This document shows positions 8,258 through 15,362 of a stretch of DNA of 50,967 nucleotides, in pieces. The DNA comes from DATGKR01 sp035294565 (GTDB taxonomy: Bacteria; Actinomycetota; Acidimicrobiia; Acidimicrobiales; Palsa-688), in assembly GCA_035294565.1 (NCBI GenBank), contig DATGKR010000030.1, forward strand, positions 1-50,967. Reading direction: 5' to 3'. Every line of letters begins with the position of its first letter. Positions within the stretch are counted from its first letter, which is position 1. The notes below the pieces were generated by a model. The model did not search any database and was not told the origin of the DNA. It saw nothing but the letters and a program-made list of their open reading frames with translations. A program made the position numbers and the translations under genes.

Positions 8258-8755
8258 CTAGCCGAAGTCCTCCGGGCGGATCCCCTCGATGAAGTCGCGG
8301 AACTCCGAGACCAGCTCCTCCGCCTCGGGGGATTCCTCCTCCTCGTCCTCTTCGGGAAGAAGGATCCCCTCGGCGTCGAGGAGCTCCTCCTCGGCGTAGA
8401 TGGGGCTGTCCACCCGCACCGCCAGGGCGACGGCGTCGGAGGGACGGGCGGACACGGTGTGGCGCTGGTTGCCGAGGATCATGCGGATCTCGGCGTAGAA
8501 GGTGCGCTCCCGGAGCTCGGTTATGACGATGCACTCCACACGGGCGCCGAGCTCCTCCAGGATGTCGCGCATGAGGTCGTGGGTCATCGGCCGGGGGGTC
8601 TCCACGCCCTGCTGAGCGAAGGCGATCGCCTGTGCCTCCGCCGGCCCGATGTAGATGGGAAGGGTCCTCTTGGCGCCGGTGGTCTCCTGCAGCAGCAGCA
8701 GCGGGTTGTTGCTCGGAATCTCCACCCTCACCGCGCTCAGGTGCATCTCCACCAT
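8258..8755 (-). CDS. Bifunctional nuclease (BFN/DUF151) domain protein
   Basis: A 165-residue protein made up almost entirely of the BFN (DUF151) domain, ending in an acidic Glu-rich tail. Characteristic stretches are LLLQETTGAKRTLPIYIGPA, EAQAIAFAQQG, PRPMTHDLM and the RPSDAVALAVR motif. In plants and bacteria this fold has been assigned RNase/DNase activity; in actinobacteria the gene sits between the two MerR regulators (Rv1829 in M. tuberculosis) and its role is unclear. The ATG at 8755 begins MVEMHLSAVRVE. The C-terminal DEEEES and UVR-like FRDFIEGIRPEDF segments are typical of the family. Confidence 0.88.
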   Translation of the reverse strand: MVEMHLSAVRVEIPSNNPLLLLQETTGAKRTLPIYIGPAEAQAIAFAQQGVETPRPMTHDLMRDILEELGARVECIVITELRERTFYAEIRMILGNQRHTVSARPSDAVALAVRVDSPIYAEEELLDAEGILLPEEDEEEESPEAEELVSEFRDFIEGIRPEDFG

Positions 8756-8808
8756 GCCAGAACGTTACCCCCGCGCGGGCCGAACTTCGGGACGGAAAAA
8801 GGCGGGGG

Positions 8809-9678
8809 TCAGCGAATTTCACGCAGCGCCCGCTCGACGAGAGCGGCCCGCATGTCCGCCCCGAGACGAGCCAGCTCGGCCAGGGTCTCCGACGCCCGGC
8901 GGCGGGCCTGCGGGTTGCGCTGGCGCAGCAGCGGGAGGACCACCTGCTGGTAGAGGTCCGCCTCTCGATCGGCGGCGTTGCGCCATACACGCAGATGGCG
9001 CACCTCCACCCCGTGGGAGCCGAGGAGGCTCGCGGTGCGGGTGACCGCCAAGGCGGTCTCGTCGTAGTAGGCGACCCCGCCGACGACCGCCTGGGGCGAG
9101 ATGAGCCCGAACTGGTTCAGCTCCTCGACGATCGACGGGCTGCTGGCGGCGGCGGCGGCCAGCTCCTCGGCGGTGTAGACGTCCGGCTCGAGCGCCTCGA
9201 CGTCGCCTCGCCCGGCGGCGGACGGAAGCGGCCCCTCGCTGCCGTCTGCTGCTGCGCCGGCTTCGTGATGGTCTCGACCCGGCGTCGACTGCGGGGTCCC
9301 TGAGGAGGGCTGCTCGCGGCGCAGCTCGGCGAAGATGCTCGGCGTGGGCCCCCGCCCGGCCGGCTCGCGCCGTGGTGCAGGGGCGCGGCCGACGGGTGAG
9401 GTGACAGCCGGCTGGGACGGCTCGCCAGGATCTTCCTGCTCGGACAGCCGGCCGCGGATCACCTTGAGGGGGAGGAAGTTCTCCCTCTGCTGGCGGAGGA
9501 TCCACCTCAGGCGCTCGACGTCGTGGTCGTAGAACTTCCGGTACCCCGACGGCGTCCGCTCGGGATCCACCAACCCCTGGCTCTCCAGGAAACGGATCTT
9601 GGAGATGGTCACGTCCGGGAACTCCTCCCGGAGAAGCGACAGCACCTCTCCGATCGACAGATGCGTCCGCTCCGCCAA
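8809..9678 (-). CDS. ftsR: MerR-family regulator FtsR
   Basis: A 289-residue homologue of the actinobacterial regulator FtsR (Rv1828), which controls ftsZ expression in corynebacteria and mycobacteria. The N-terminal winged helix is well conserved (HLSIGEVLSLLREEFPDVTI, then KIRFLESQGLV and TPSGYRKFYDHDVERLRWIL). A disordered Pro/Gly-rich linker of about 80 residues follows, then a C-terminal all-helical domain (YTAEELAAAA to the end, with VEVRHLRVWRNAADREADLY). The start is a TTG at 9678, the only codon that fits the conserved N-terminus. It lies 5 bases after the FHA gene stop, so it is in one operon with gcvH and garA. Confidence 0.88.
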   Translation of the reverse strand: MAERTHLSIGEVLSLLREEFPDVTISKIRFLESQGLVDPERTPSGYRKFYDHDVERLRWILRQQRENFLPLKVIRGRLSEQEDPGEPSQPAVTSPVGRAPAPRREPAGRGPTPSIFAELRREQPSSGTPQSTPGRDHHEAGAAADGSEGPLPSAAGRGDVEALEPDVYTAEELAAAAASSPSIVEELNQFGLISPQAVVGGVAYYDETALAVTRTASLLGSHGVEVRHLRVWRNAADREADLYQQVVLPLLRQRNPQARRRASETLAELARLGADMRAALVERALREIR

Positions 9679-9683
9679 GGCGA

Positions 9684-10178
9684 TCAGCCGCCGCCGGTCT
9701 CGTGAAGGAAAACCAGGCGGAACTTGCCGATCTGCAGCTCGTCGCCGCTGTGCAGCTCCGCCTCGTCGATCCGCTCGCGGTTCAGGTAGGTGCCGTTCAA
9801 GGATCCGGCGTCGGTGACGGTGAAACGCCCCGCCTCCGTCAGGATCTCGGCGTGGCGCCGGGAGACGGTGACGTCGTCCAAGAAGATGTCGCTGTCAGGG
9901 TGGCGGCCGATCGTCGTCTTTCCCTCGGACAGCGCGAAACGGGAACCCGCGTTGGGTCCCCGTCTCACCACGAGCAGCCCGATGCCGGACGGCCAGTCTC
10001 CGAGCGGGACCGAGATCTCCTCCTCCCCCGACTCCCCCGCCGCTTCGACGGGGCTCAGGGTGATCGTCGTCGCCGGGTCGGCCCCCGCAGGGCGCTCCAG
10101 CACGGCGCCGCAGGAGGAGCAGAAGTTGGATCCCTCCGGATTGCGGTGACCGCATCGGTTGCAAAAGACCCAGTTCAA
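9684..10178 (-). CDS. garA: FHA-domain protein, GarA/OdhI-like, with N-terminal zinc ribbon
   Basis: A 164-residue protein. Residues 1-30 form a zinc ribbon (CNRCGHRNPEGSNFCSSCG). A linker containing ATTITLSP follows, and then a C-terminal FHA domain nearly identical in motif to GarA: RRGPNAGSRFAL, IGRHPDSDIFLDDVTVSRRH, GSLNGTYLNRE and GDELQIGKFRLVFL. In mycobacteria GarA binds 2-oxoglutarate dehydrogenase and glutamate enzymes and is switched by PknB/PknG phosphorylation of an N-terminal Thr pair; the TT in ATTITL may play that part (inference). The zinc ribbon is absent from M. tuberculosis GarA. The start is TTG 10178, 11 bases after the gcvH stop; no ATG/GTG fits. Confidence 0.85.
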   Translation of the reverse strand: MNWVFCNRCGHRNPEGSNFCSSCGAVLERPAGADPATTITLSPVEAAGESGEEEISVPLGDWPSGIGLLVVRRGPNAGSRFALSEGKTTIGRHPDSDIFLDDVTVSRRHAEILTEAGRFTVTDAGSLNGTYLNRERIDEAELHSGDELQIGKFRLVFLHETGGG

Positions 10179-10189
10179 GGCGGCGGACG

Positions 10190-10570
10190 TCAGCTCTCTA
10201 TCAGCTTGCGGTAACCATCGGAATCGAGCAGTGCCTCCAACGCCGTCCCCTCCTCGGGTTGGATGACGCAGATCCAGCCCTCGCCGTAGGGGTCGTCGTT
10301 TAGCCGCTGCGGCGCGTCGACGAGCTCCTGGTTGACCTCGCTCACGGTTCCGCTCACCGGCGCGAACACGTCGGACACCGACTTGGTGGACTCGACCTCG
10401 GCGAAGGCGTCGCCGGCGCTGACGTGGGCGCCAGGGTCGGGCAGCTGGACGAACACGATGTCGCCGAGGGCGTCCTGGGCGTAGTCGGTGATCCCGATCC
10501 GCACTCCCCCCGGCTCCTCGCGGGCCCACTCGTGGTCGGGCGTGTAGCGGAGATCCTCCGGGACGTTCAT
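10190..10570 (-). CDS. gcvH: Glycine cleavage system H protein
   Basis: A 126-residue lipoyl carrier protein of the glycine cleavage system. The lipoylated lysine is K63 in VESTKSVSDV, and the family landmarks LRYTPDHEWA, GITDYAQDALGDIVFV and the GxxxxxN turn (NDDPYGEGW) are present. It shuttles the aminomethyl group between GcvPAB, GcvT and the lipoamide dehydrogenase (not in this window). It heads the gcvH-garA-ftsR group, the same order as Rv1826-Rv1828. The ATG at 10570 has no obvious Shine-Dalgarno sequence, and a -10-like hexamer lies 13 bases upstream, so a nearly leaderless transcript is possible. Confidence 0.95.
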   Translation of the reverse strand: MNVPEDLRYTPDHEWAREEPGGVRIGITDYAQDALGDIVFVQLPDPGAHVSAGDAFAEVESTKSVSDVFAPVSGTVSEVNQELVDAPQRLNDDPYGEGWICVIQPEEGTALEALLDSDGYRKLIES

Positions 10571-10583
10571 GACCGGCGAAGTT

Positions 10584-10589
10584 AGTGTA
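10584..10589 (-). promoter_or_regulatory. Possible -10 element upstream of gcvH
   Basis: The minus strand reads TACACT 13 bases before the gcvH start codon. A transcript starting from it would have an almost absent leader, which would explain why gcvH lacks a Shine-Dalgarno sequence. No clear -35 element is visible, so this is weak. Confidence 0.25.
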
Positions 10590-10614
10590 CGGCGGCCTCA
10601 GCTGCTATGCCGGG

Positions 10615-13119
10615 CTAGGAGCGGAGGATGCTGCGGATGCGCCGGCCGTACTCCTGGGCCCGGACCCGGGCCTCCGCGTCGGTGGCCGCCTCGGCCCAAA
10701 CGTGGGTGAGCGGCTCCTCGGGGTCGGGGAAGATGAGCGCCCAGCCATCGTCGTGGAGCACCTTGACGCCGTCGACCAGCAGAACCTCTCGGTCCTTTGT
10801 CCAATCCATGACCATCCGCATGACCAGCCCCTTCTTCTCCCAGGGGGTGACCACCGACTCGTGGGCCATCCTCACCGCCGGAAGCCCCGCGACGATCTTG
10901 GACAGACGCTCCTTGCAGGAGGCGAGGAGCGCCAGGGTCTGCACGAAGGTGGCCACCGCGTCGTAGGCGGGCAGGAACGACGGGAAGATGTAGCCCCCCT
11001 CCTGGCTGGCGGCGAAACGCACTCCTGGCTGGCAGGCGACCTCCATGAGGGAGGAGGTGGACAGCTTCGCCCAGAGCAGCGTGACGCCGGCTTCGTCGCA
11101 CATCCTCTCGGCCGCGCGGCCGACCGACACCGGCAGCGCCACTGTCGGCGGGGCCGCCCCGCGGCGCTCGGCGTCGCCCAGGACCAGGCGCAGGAGCGCC
11201 ATCAGCCCCTGCTCGTCGGAGAGGGCGTGGCCGGTGTCGTCGACCAGGGTGATGAACTCCCCGTCGGTGTCTATGACCGCCCCCAGGTGGGCACCGGACG
11301 CCTTCACCAGGCGCGAGACCTGGTCGGCGTGCTCCCAGCGGTCGAAGGTGAGCGACTGGCGGGTCGAGGCATAGGGGTTCACCGACAGCACCTCGGCGCC
11401 GAGCTTGGAGAGCACGTTGGGCATGACGAAGCTGGCCGCGCCGTAGGCGTAGTCGAGCACCACCTTGAAGCGCGCGGAGCGGATGGCGTCCACGTCGACG
11501 TCCTCCATCAGCAGCGCGGTGTAGAACTCGGCGGTGCGGACAGGGAAGCGCAGGTCGCCGATCTCACCGGCCAGCGAGCGGCGGTAGTCCTCGCGGTAGA
11601 AGAGCCTCTCGATCTTCTTCTGCGCCGCCTCGGAGATGTCGATCCCGTTGGCGTCGAAGAAACGGATGGTCACCGACTGGGGATCCTCCCTGGCGAGGCG
11701 CACCGACATGCCGCCGTTGGCTCTCTCGTTGCGAACCCCGAACCGGGTGACCGGCACGGTGGCCACCTCGAGGTCGGCGACGTCGATCCCCGACGCGTTC
11801 AAGCCGACCATGAGGGCCCGCTTCAGCACCCTCGCCGCCCGGCTCGTGTCCCGGGAGGCGACCACGGTCGAGCCCCTCTTCATCGTCGTACCGTAGGCCA
11901 TCGCCAGGCGAACGGCGAGCTCGGGGGAGATGTCGACGTTGGCGAGGCCCTCCACACCACGGCGCCCGAAGAGATGGCGCGCCCCGCGCGACTCCCAGAC
12001 GATCGACGAGTTGACGATGGCGCCGTGCTCGACCGTCTTGAACGGGTAGACCTTCACTCCCGGGTGGATGACGGCGTGCTCGCCGATGAAGCACTCGTCG
12101 CCTATGACCACCCCTTCTTCCAGGCGCGCCCCGCGTCGCAGGTCGCTCGAACGGCCCACGACCGCCCCGCGCAGGCGCACCCCCGGGCCGAGGTAGACGT
12201 TGTCGTGGACGACGGACCGCTCCACGAAAGCGTCCGGGCCGACCCTGACGTTTGAACCCAAGACGCTGTACTCGTCGAGGCGGGCCCCCGCCTCGATGCG
12301 GCAGTAGTCGCCGATGATCGCCGGGCCGACGACGACGGCTGCCGGGTCGATCTCCGAGCCCTCGCCGAGCCAGATCGCCTCGCCGATGCGGAAGCCGGCG
12401 AGGTCCACCGACACCTGGCCGTCCAGCACGTCTTGGTGGGCTTTGATGTAGGCGTCGAGGGTGCCGACGTCCTCCCAGTATCCGTCGGCCACGTAGCCGT
12501 AGAGGGGCATCCCGTCGTCGAGCATCCGGGGGAACACGTCCGAGGAGAAGTCGACCGGCTTGCCCGGGGCGATGTACTCGAAGATGGATGGGTCCAATAC
12601 GTAGATGCCGGTGTTGATCGTGTCGGAGAACACCTGGCCCCACGTGGGCTTCTCCAGGAACCGCTCGATCGAGCCGTCCTCCCTGGCGATGACGATGCCG
12701 AACTCGAGGGGGTTCTCCATCGACTTGAGGGCGATGGTGGCGATCGCCTTGCGCTCGCGGTGGAAGTCGACGACAGCGGCGACGTCGATGTCGGTGAGCA
12801 CGTCACCCGATATGACGAGGAACGGCTCGTCGAGCTCGTCCATGGCGTTGCGCACCGAGCCCGCAGTACCCAGAGGGGTCTCCTCGGTGGCGTACACCAT
12901 GTGCACCCCGAACTCCGACCCGTTGCCGAAGTAGGTGCGGATGGCGTTCGCCTGGAAGGCGACTGTGACCACGATCTCCTCGAAGCCGTGGCGCTTGAGC
13001 AGCTCGACGACGTGCTCCATCATCGGCCGGTTGGCGATGGGCATCATCGGCTTCGGCTGGTTGGAGGTGAGCGGCCTGAGCCGGGTGCCCTCCCCTCCCG
13101 CCATGATCACGGCTTTCAC
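10615..13119 (-). CDS. Mannose-1-phosphate guanylyltransferase / phosphomannomutase-like fusion
   Basis: An 834-residue three-part protein. Residues 1 to about 235 form the nucleotidyltransferase (MAGGEGTRLRPLTSNQPKPM, SGDVLTDID, FLEKP, NTGIYVLDP). Residues about 245-370 form a left-handed beta-helix of hexapeptide repeats (VVVGPAIIGDYCRIEAGARL and following). The rest resembles phosphomannomutase (NVDISPELAVRLAMAYGTTM, VVASRDTSRAARVL, and a sugar-binding-like region). The mutase active-site Ser loop (normally TASHNP) is missing: the equivalent stretch reads GGMSVRLAREDPQS. I recall the same substitution in cyanobacterial homologues of this length, so it is a family trait. GDP-mannose supply for glycans is likely; mutase activity is doubtful. 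GTG start with GGGGGAG 6 bases upstream. Confidence 0.85.
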   Translation of the reverse strand: MKAVIMAGGEGTRLRPLTSNQPKPMMPIANRPMMEHVVELLKRHGFEEIVVTVAFQANAIRTYFGNGSEFGVHMVYATEETPLGTAGSVRNAMDELDEPFLVISGDVLTDIDVAAVVDFHRERKAIATIALKSMENPLEFGIVIAREDGSIERFLEKPTWGQVFSDTINTGIYVLDPSIFEYIAPGKPVDFSSDVFPRMLDDGMPLYGYVADGYWEDVGTLDAYIKAHQDVLDGQVSVDLAGFRIGEAIWLGEGSEIDPAAVVVGPAIIGDYCRIEAGARLDEYSVLGSNVRVGPDAFVERSVVHDNVYLGPGVRLRGAVVGRSSDLRRGARLEEGVVIGDECFIGEHAVIHPGVKVYPFKTVEHGAIVNSSIVWESRGARHLFGRRGVEGLANVDISPELAVRLAMAYGTTMKRGSTVVASRDTSRAARVLKRALMVGLNASGIDVADLEVATVPVTRFGVRNERANGGMSVRLAREDPQSVTIRFFDANGIDISEAAQKKIERLFYREDYRRSLAGEIGDLRFPVRTAEFYTALLMEDVDVDAIRSARFKVVLDYAYGAASFVMPNVLSKLGAEVLSVNPYASTRQSLTFDRWEHADQVSRLVKASGAHLGAVIDTDGEFITLVDDTGHALSDEQGLMALLRLVLGDAERRGAAPPTVALPVSVGRAAERMCDEAGVTLLWAKLSTSSLMEVACQPGVRFAASQEGGYIFPSFLPAYDAVATFVQTLALLASCKERLSKIVAGLPAVRMAHESVVTPWEKKGLVMRMVMDWTKDREVLLVDGVKVLHDDGWALIFPDPEEPLTHVWAEAATDAEARVRAQEYGRRIRSILRS

Positions 13120-13150
13120 GCCCGCTCCCCCCTGACCCCCGGACCACCGT

Positions 13151-13759
13151 TCAAGCCCGGGCCTCCCTTACCGCCTTGACAGCCCGGGGCGCGTACGTGA
13201 CGGCCGCGTACCAGCCGACCGCCAGCCCGGGTATGGCGGTTACCCAGGCGAGAGCCTCGGCGAGGCTGTGCCAGTCGTCGTTGGCGTGGCCGGCGAGGAA
13301 CAACGGTAGAGCGCACATCAGACCGAACGTCCCTGCTTTACCCGCCCACTGGACGTCCATGCGCCTTCCGCCCAGGGCGGCCACGGCGAGGAAGCCGGCG
13401 GCCACCAGCCCTTCGCGCACCAGCGCGGTTAGCGCCACCCACAGCGGGACCGCCCGGACCGCGATGATCGACACCGCCGCCACACCGAGCAGGAGCCGGT
13501 CGGCGACGGGGTCGAGCACCTTGCCGAGCGTCGAGACCTGGTCGAAGCGCCGGGCGACGAAACCGTCCACCCCGTCTGTCGCGCCGAGCCCCCCGAGCAG
13601 CAAGGCGGCCGGGTACCAGCCGCGGTGGTCGGGGCGCAGCAGCATCCAGACGAACAGCGGGACGCAGAGCAGCCGCACCAGGGTCAGCGCGTTGGGAACC
13701 GTCAGGATCCGCTCGTCGCCCGCTCTCCTCGCAGCGGCGGCCGGCGCGGGCGAGACCAT
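13151..13759 (-). CDS. CDP-alcohol phosphatidyltransferase family protein
   Basis: A 202-residue integral membrane enzyme with about six predicted membrane segments. It carries the complete CDP-alcohol phosphotransferase motif, with D62, D65-G, A69-R70, G79, D83 and D87 in the stretch DGVDGFVARR...GKVLDPVAD. These aspartates bind the metal ions that activate the CDP-linked lipid. Position-wise it matches pgsA2 (Rv1822) of M. tuberculosis, and the product may be phosphatidylglycerophosphate or a related phospholipid, but the acceptor alcohol cannot be deduced. It lies 31 bases before the mannose-1-phosphate guanylyltransferase-like gene on the same strand. Confidence 0.85.
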   Translation of the reverse strand: MVSPAPAAAARRAGDERILTVPNALTLVRLLCVPLFVWMLLRPDHRGWYPAALLLGGLGATDGVDGFVARRFDQVSTLGKVLDPVADRLLLGVAAVSIIAVRAVPLWVALTALVREGLVAAGFLAVAALGGRRMDVQWAGKAGTFGLMCALPLFLAGHANDDWHSLAEALAWVTAIPGLAVGWYAAVTYAPRAVKAVREARA

Positions 13760-13812
13760 GGTCCGAGTCTAAGCGGAGCCGGCCGGCTACCACCGGGTCT
13801 TCGGCCGCGGGT

Positions 13813-14253
13813 TCAGCCAGCGGGGCGGGTGGGAACCAAGGACCAGCTGAGCCTTCCCGAGGAGTCCACCTCGGTGACCTTGAGTTCCCGGCGGCCGGCG
13901 CCCCGCCACGGCGCGACCGTGCAGTAGAAGGTCAACCCCTCCCTCACCGGCTCGGTCGCCGGGCACGAGACGGCCGGGGCGGTGGAGACGGCGGCCTGCG
14001 CCTGCATGGCCAGGGCGAGCTGTTCGGCGACGTCCCTGCCCGCCAGGATGGACGGGCCGCGGTGCGACAGGTCGCCCGCCCCGAACGCCGCCCCGAGTGC
14101 CAGCAGGGCGGCGAGGGCTATCACGCCGGGCAGGAAGTAGCCGCGGCGCGGGGCCGGCGGCGACGGCTCGGAAGGAGGGGGCGGGCCGTGCTGTCCGTTC
14201 GTCTTGGCGGCGCGCTCTTCGGCGGTTGGGGCGGTCCTCGGTGCTTCGGTCAT
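13813..14253 (-). CDS. DUF4333-like membrane-anchored protein
   Basis: A 146-residue protein with a Pro-rich cytoplasmic N-terminus, one membrane segment (FLPGVIALAALLALGAAFGA, about residues 43-62), and an extracytoplasmic domain with two cysteines (VSCPATEPVREG and LTFYCTVAPW), followed by a V-E-V-D-S-S-G-x-L-x-W ending. This Cys-Cys and beta arrangement is that of DUF4333 proteins of actinobacteria; their function is unknown. The start ATG at 14253 opens MTEAPRTAPT; the frame continues upstream, but across the neighbouring NifU gene, and is not coding there. It is divergent from the NifU-like gene. Confidence 0.7.
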   Translation of the reverse strand: MTEAPRTAPTAEERAAKTNGQHGPPPPSEPSPPAPRRGYFLPGVIALAALLALGAAFGAGDLSHRGPSILAGRDVAEQLALAMQAQAAVSTAPAVSCPATEPVREGLTFYCTVAPWRGAGRRELKVTEVDSSGRLSWSLVPTRPAG

Positions 14254-14400
14254 CGGGATTGTCAAGGCATCGACCGGGCACGACTGGCTCATCGCGCGGG
14301 TCCGGCCGGTTTTCGCCTGCGCCGGCCACAGTACCGGCGCAAGGTGTGTCGCGACAGCCACCGGATCGGACGTCCCGCTTGTCCGGTGGCAGGTGGCAGA

Positions 14401-14727
14401 ATGGCCTTGATGCTGAGCGATGAGGAACGCGCGTCCCGACTGGCCGACCTGAACGAGCTGATCGACTTGATCCGCCCGGCCGTCCAGGCCGACGGTGGGG
14501 ATCTCGTGCTGATGAGCGCCGACGCCGACACGGGAGTGGTGGAGGTCCAGCTCCAGGGTTCCTGCTCGTCGTGCGCGATCAGCAGCACTACCCTCCAGGC
14601 CGGCGTCGAGCGCATCCTCAAGGAGCGCCTCGACTGGGTCACAGAGGTTCTCGGCGGCGTCGACGAGGACATCGACTGGGAGACCAGCGCCTCCATGGGG
14701 CGCGGCGGCTACACGCCCGCCTGGTAG
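14401..14727 (+). CDS. NifU C-terminal domain (Nfu-type) iron-sulfur carrier
   Basis: A 108-residue protein consisting of a single NifU-C/Nfu domain, with the IRPAVQADGGDLVLMSADAD start and the cluster-binding CxxC in GSCSSCAISSTTLQAGVE. Such proteins carry a [4Fe-4S] cluster between monomers and deliver it to apoproteins. The C-terminal tail is acidic and ends YTPAW. Start: ATG 14401 (MALMLSDEE) or ATG 14410; I kept the first. The gene is followed 40 bases later by a tRNA gene on the other strand. Confidence 0.88.
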   Translation: MALMLSDEERASRLADLNELIDLIRPAVQADGGDLVLMSADADTGVVEVQLQGSCSSCAISSTTLQAGVERILKERLDWVTEVLGGVDEDIDWETSASMGRGGYTPAW

Positions 14728-14767
14728 GGCGTTCGAGCGAGGGCCCCCCGCCGGGCCCCCGCATGCG

Positions 14768-14841
14768 TCGGGCGGGCGGGACTTGAACCCGCGGCCCCCA
14801 GACCCCCAGTCTGGTGCGCTACCAAACTGCGCCACCGCCCG
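14768..14841 (-). tRNA. tRNA-Pro (anticodon GGG)
   Basis: A 74-base tRNA cloverleaf on the minus strand. The 7-base-pair acceptor stem is formed by CGGGCGG and CCGCCCG with discriminator A. The D arm is GCGC...GCGC. The anticodon stem CCAGA/TCTGG encloses the loop CTGGGGG with anticodon GGG at 14807-14805, and the T arm contains GGTTCAAGTCC. The CCA end is not encoded. GGG is one of the proline anticodons in high-GC genomes. Confidence 0.95.
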
Positions 14842-15051
14842 TGGTGGATGTCGGGGACCCGACCCTAGTACGCGAACGGCCGTCCCGCCCGCCGATCCAC
14901 CCCGCTTTGCGGCTGGAGCAGCCGCAGAAGCTGCCGCGAACCCGCGCGAGTGGGCGGCGGCTCGTGTTCGACGCGGCACTCGGGTCTGTGGAAGCCTCTC
15001 CCGCCTGGAGGCGGTCGCGCGACAGCTTCTCAGCTCAGATCTGCTTGGAGC
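14842..15051. other. Gap with no supported gene
   Basis: A stretch of 210 bases between tRNA-Pro and the zinc-ribbon protein. Short open frames exist on both strands, but none has a conserved-looking translation. I see no hairpin with a T-tract and no clear repeats. Confidence 0.5.
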
Positions 15052-15261
15052 TCAGATGTGCTTGGGCAGCCATTCGACCAGCCAGTAGATGCGGTAGACC
15101 ATGTAGCCGGCGAAGGCGACCAGCATGAGCTTGAAGTGCCAGGGCACCTTCCGCTGCGCGGCTTTCAGCGGGCGGCTGCAGGTGGGGCAGGCACCGCCCT
15201 CCCCCAGGCTCGTCTCGTTCCAGAACCGGCTGCAGTCCTCGCACCACGGCACCGGCACCAC
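15052..15261 (-). CDS. Small zinc-ribbon membrane protein
   Basis: About 69 residues from a GTG at 15261 (a second GTG follows directly). Two CxxC knuckles (WCEDCSRFWN and ACPTCSRPL) form a zinc ribbon. A single membrane segment follows (FKLMLVAFAGYMVYRIYWLV), and the protein ends WLPKHI. The frame continues upstream, but with low-complexity content and no start that fits better. Small proteins of this plan (zinc ribbon plus one membrane helix) are common in Acidimicrobiia-type genomes by my recollection; the function is unknown. It lies about 100 bases downstream of the phosphatase gene on the same strand. Confidence 0.7.
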   Translation of the reverse strand: MVPVPWCEDCSRFWNETSLGEGGACPTCSRPLKAAQRKVPWHFKLMLVAFAGYMVYRIYWLVEWLPKHI

Positions 15262-15362
15262 CGTACCGGCACCACGCTGCCGCCGGCCCTCGCCTTCGCA
15301 TGGGAGCCGGGCTCGCTTCGGCTGGCGGCCCCGGCTCCCCGCGCCGGCCGACGGCAGAGCGT

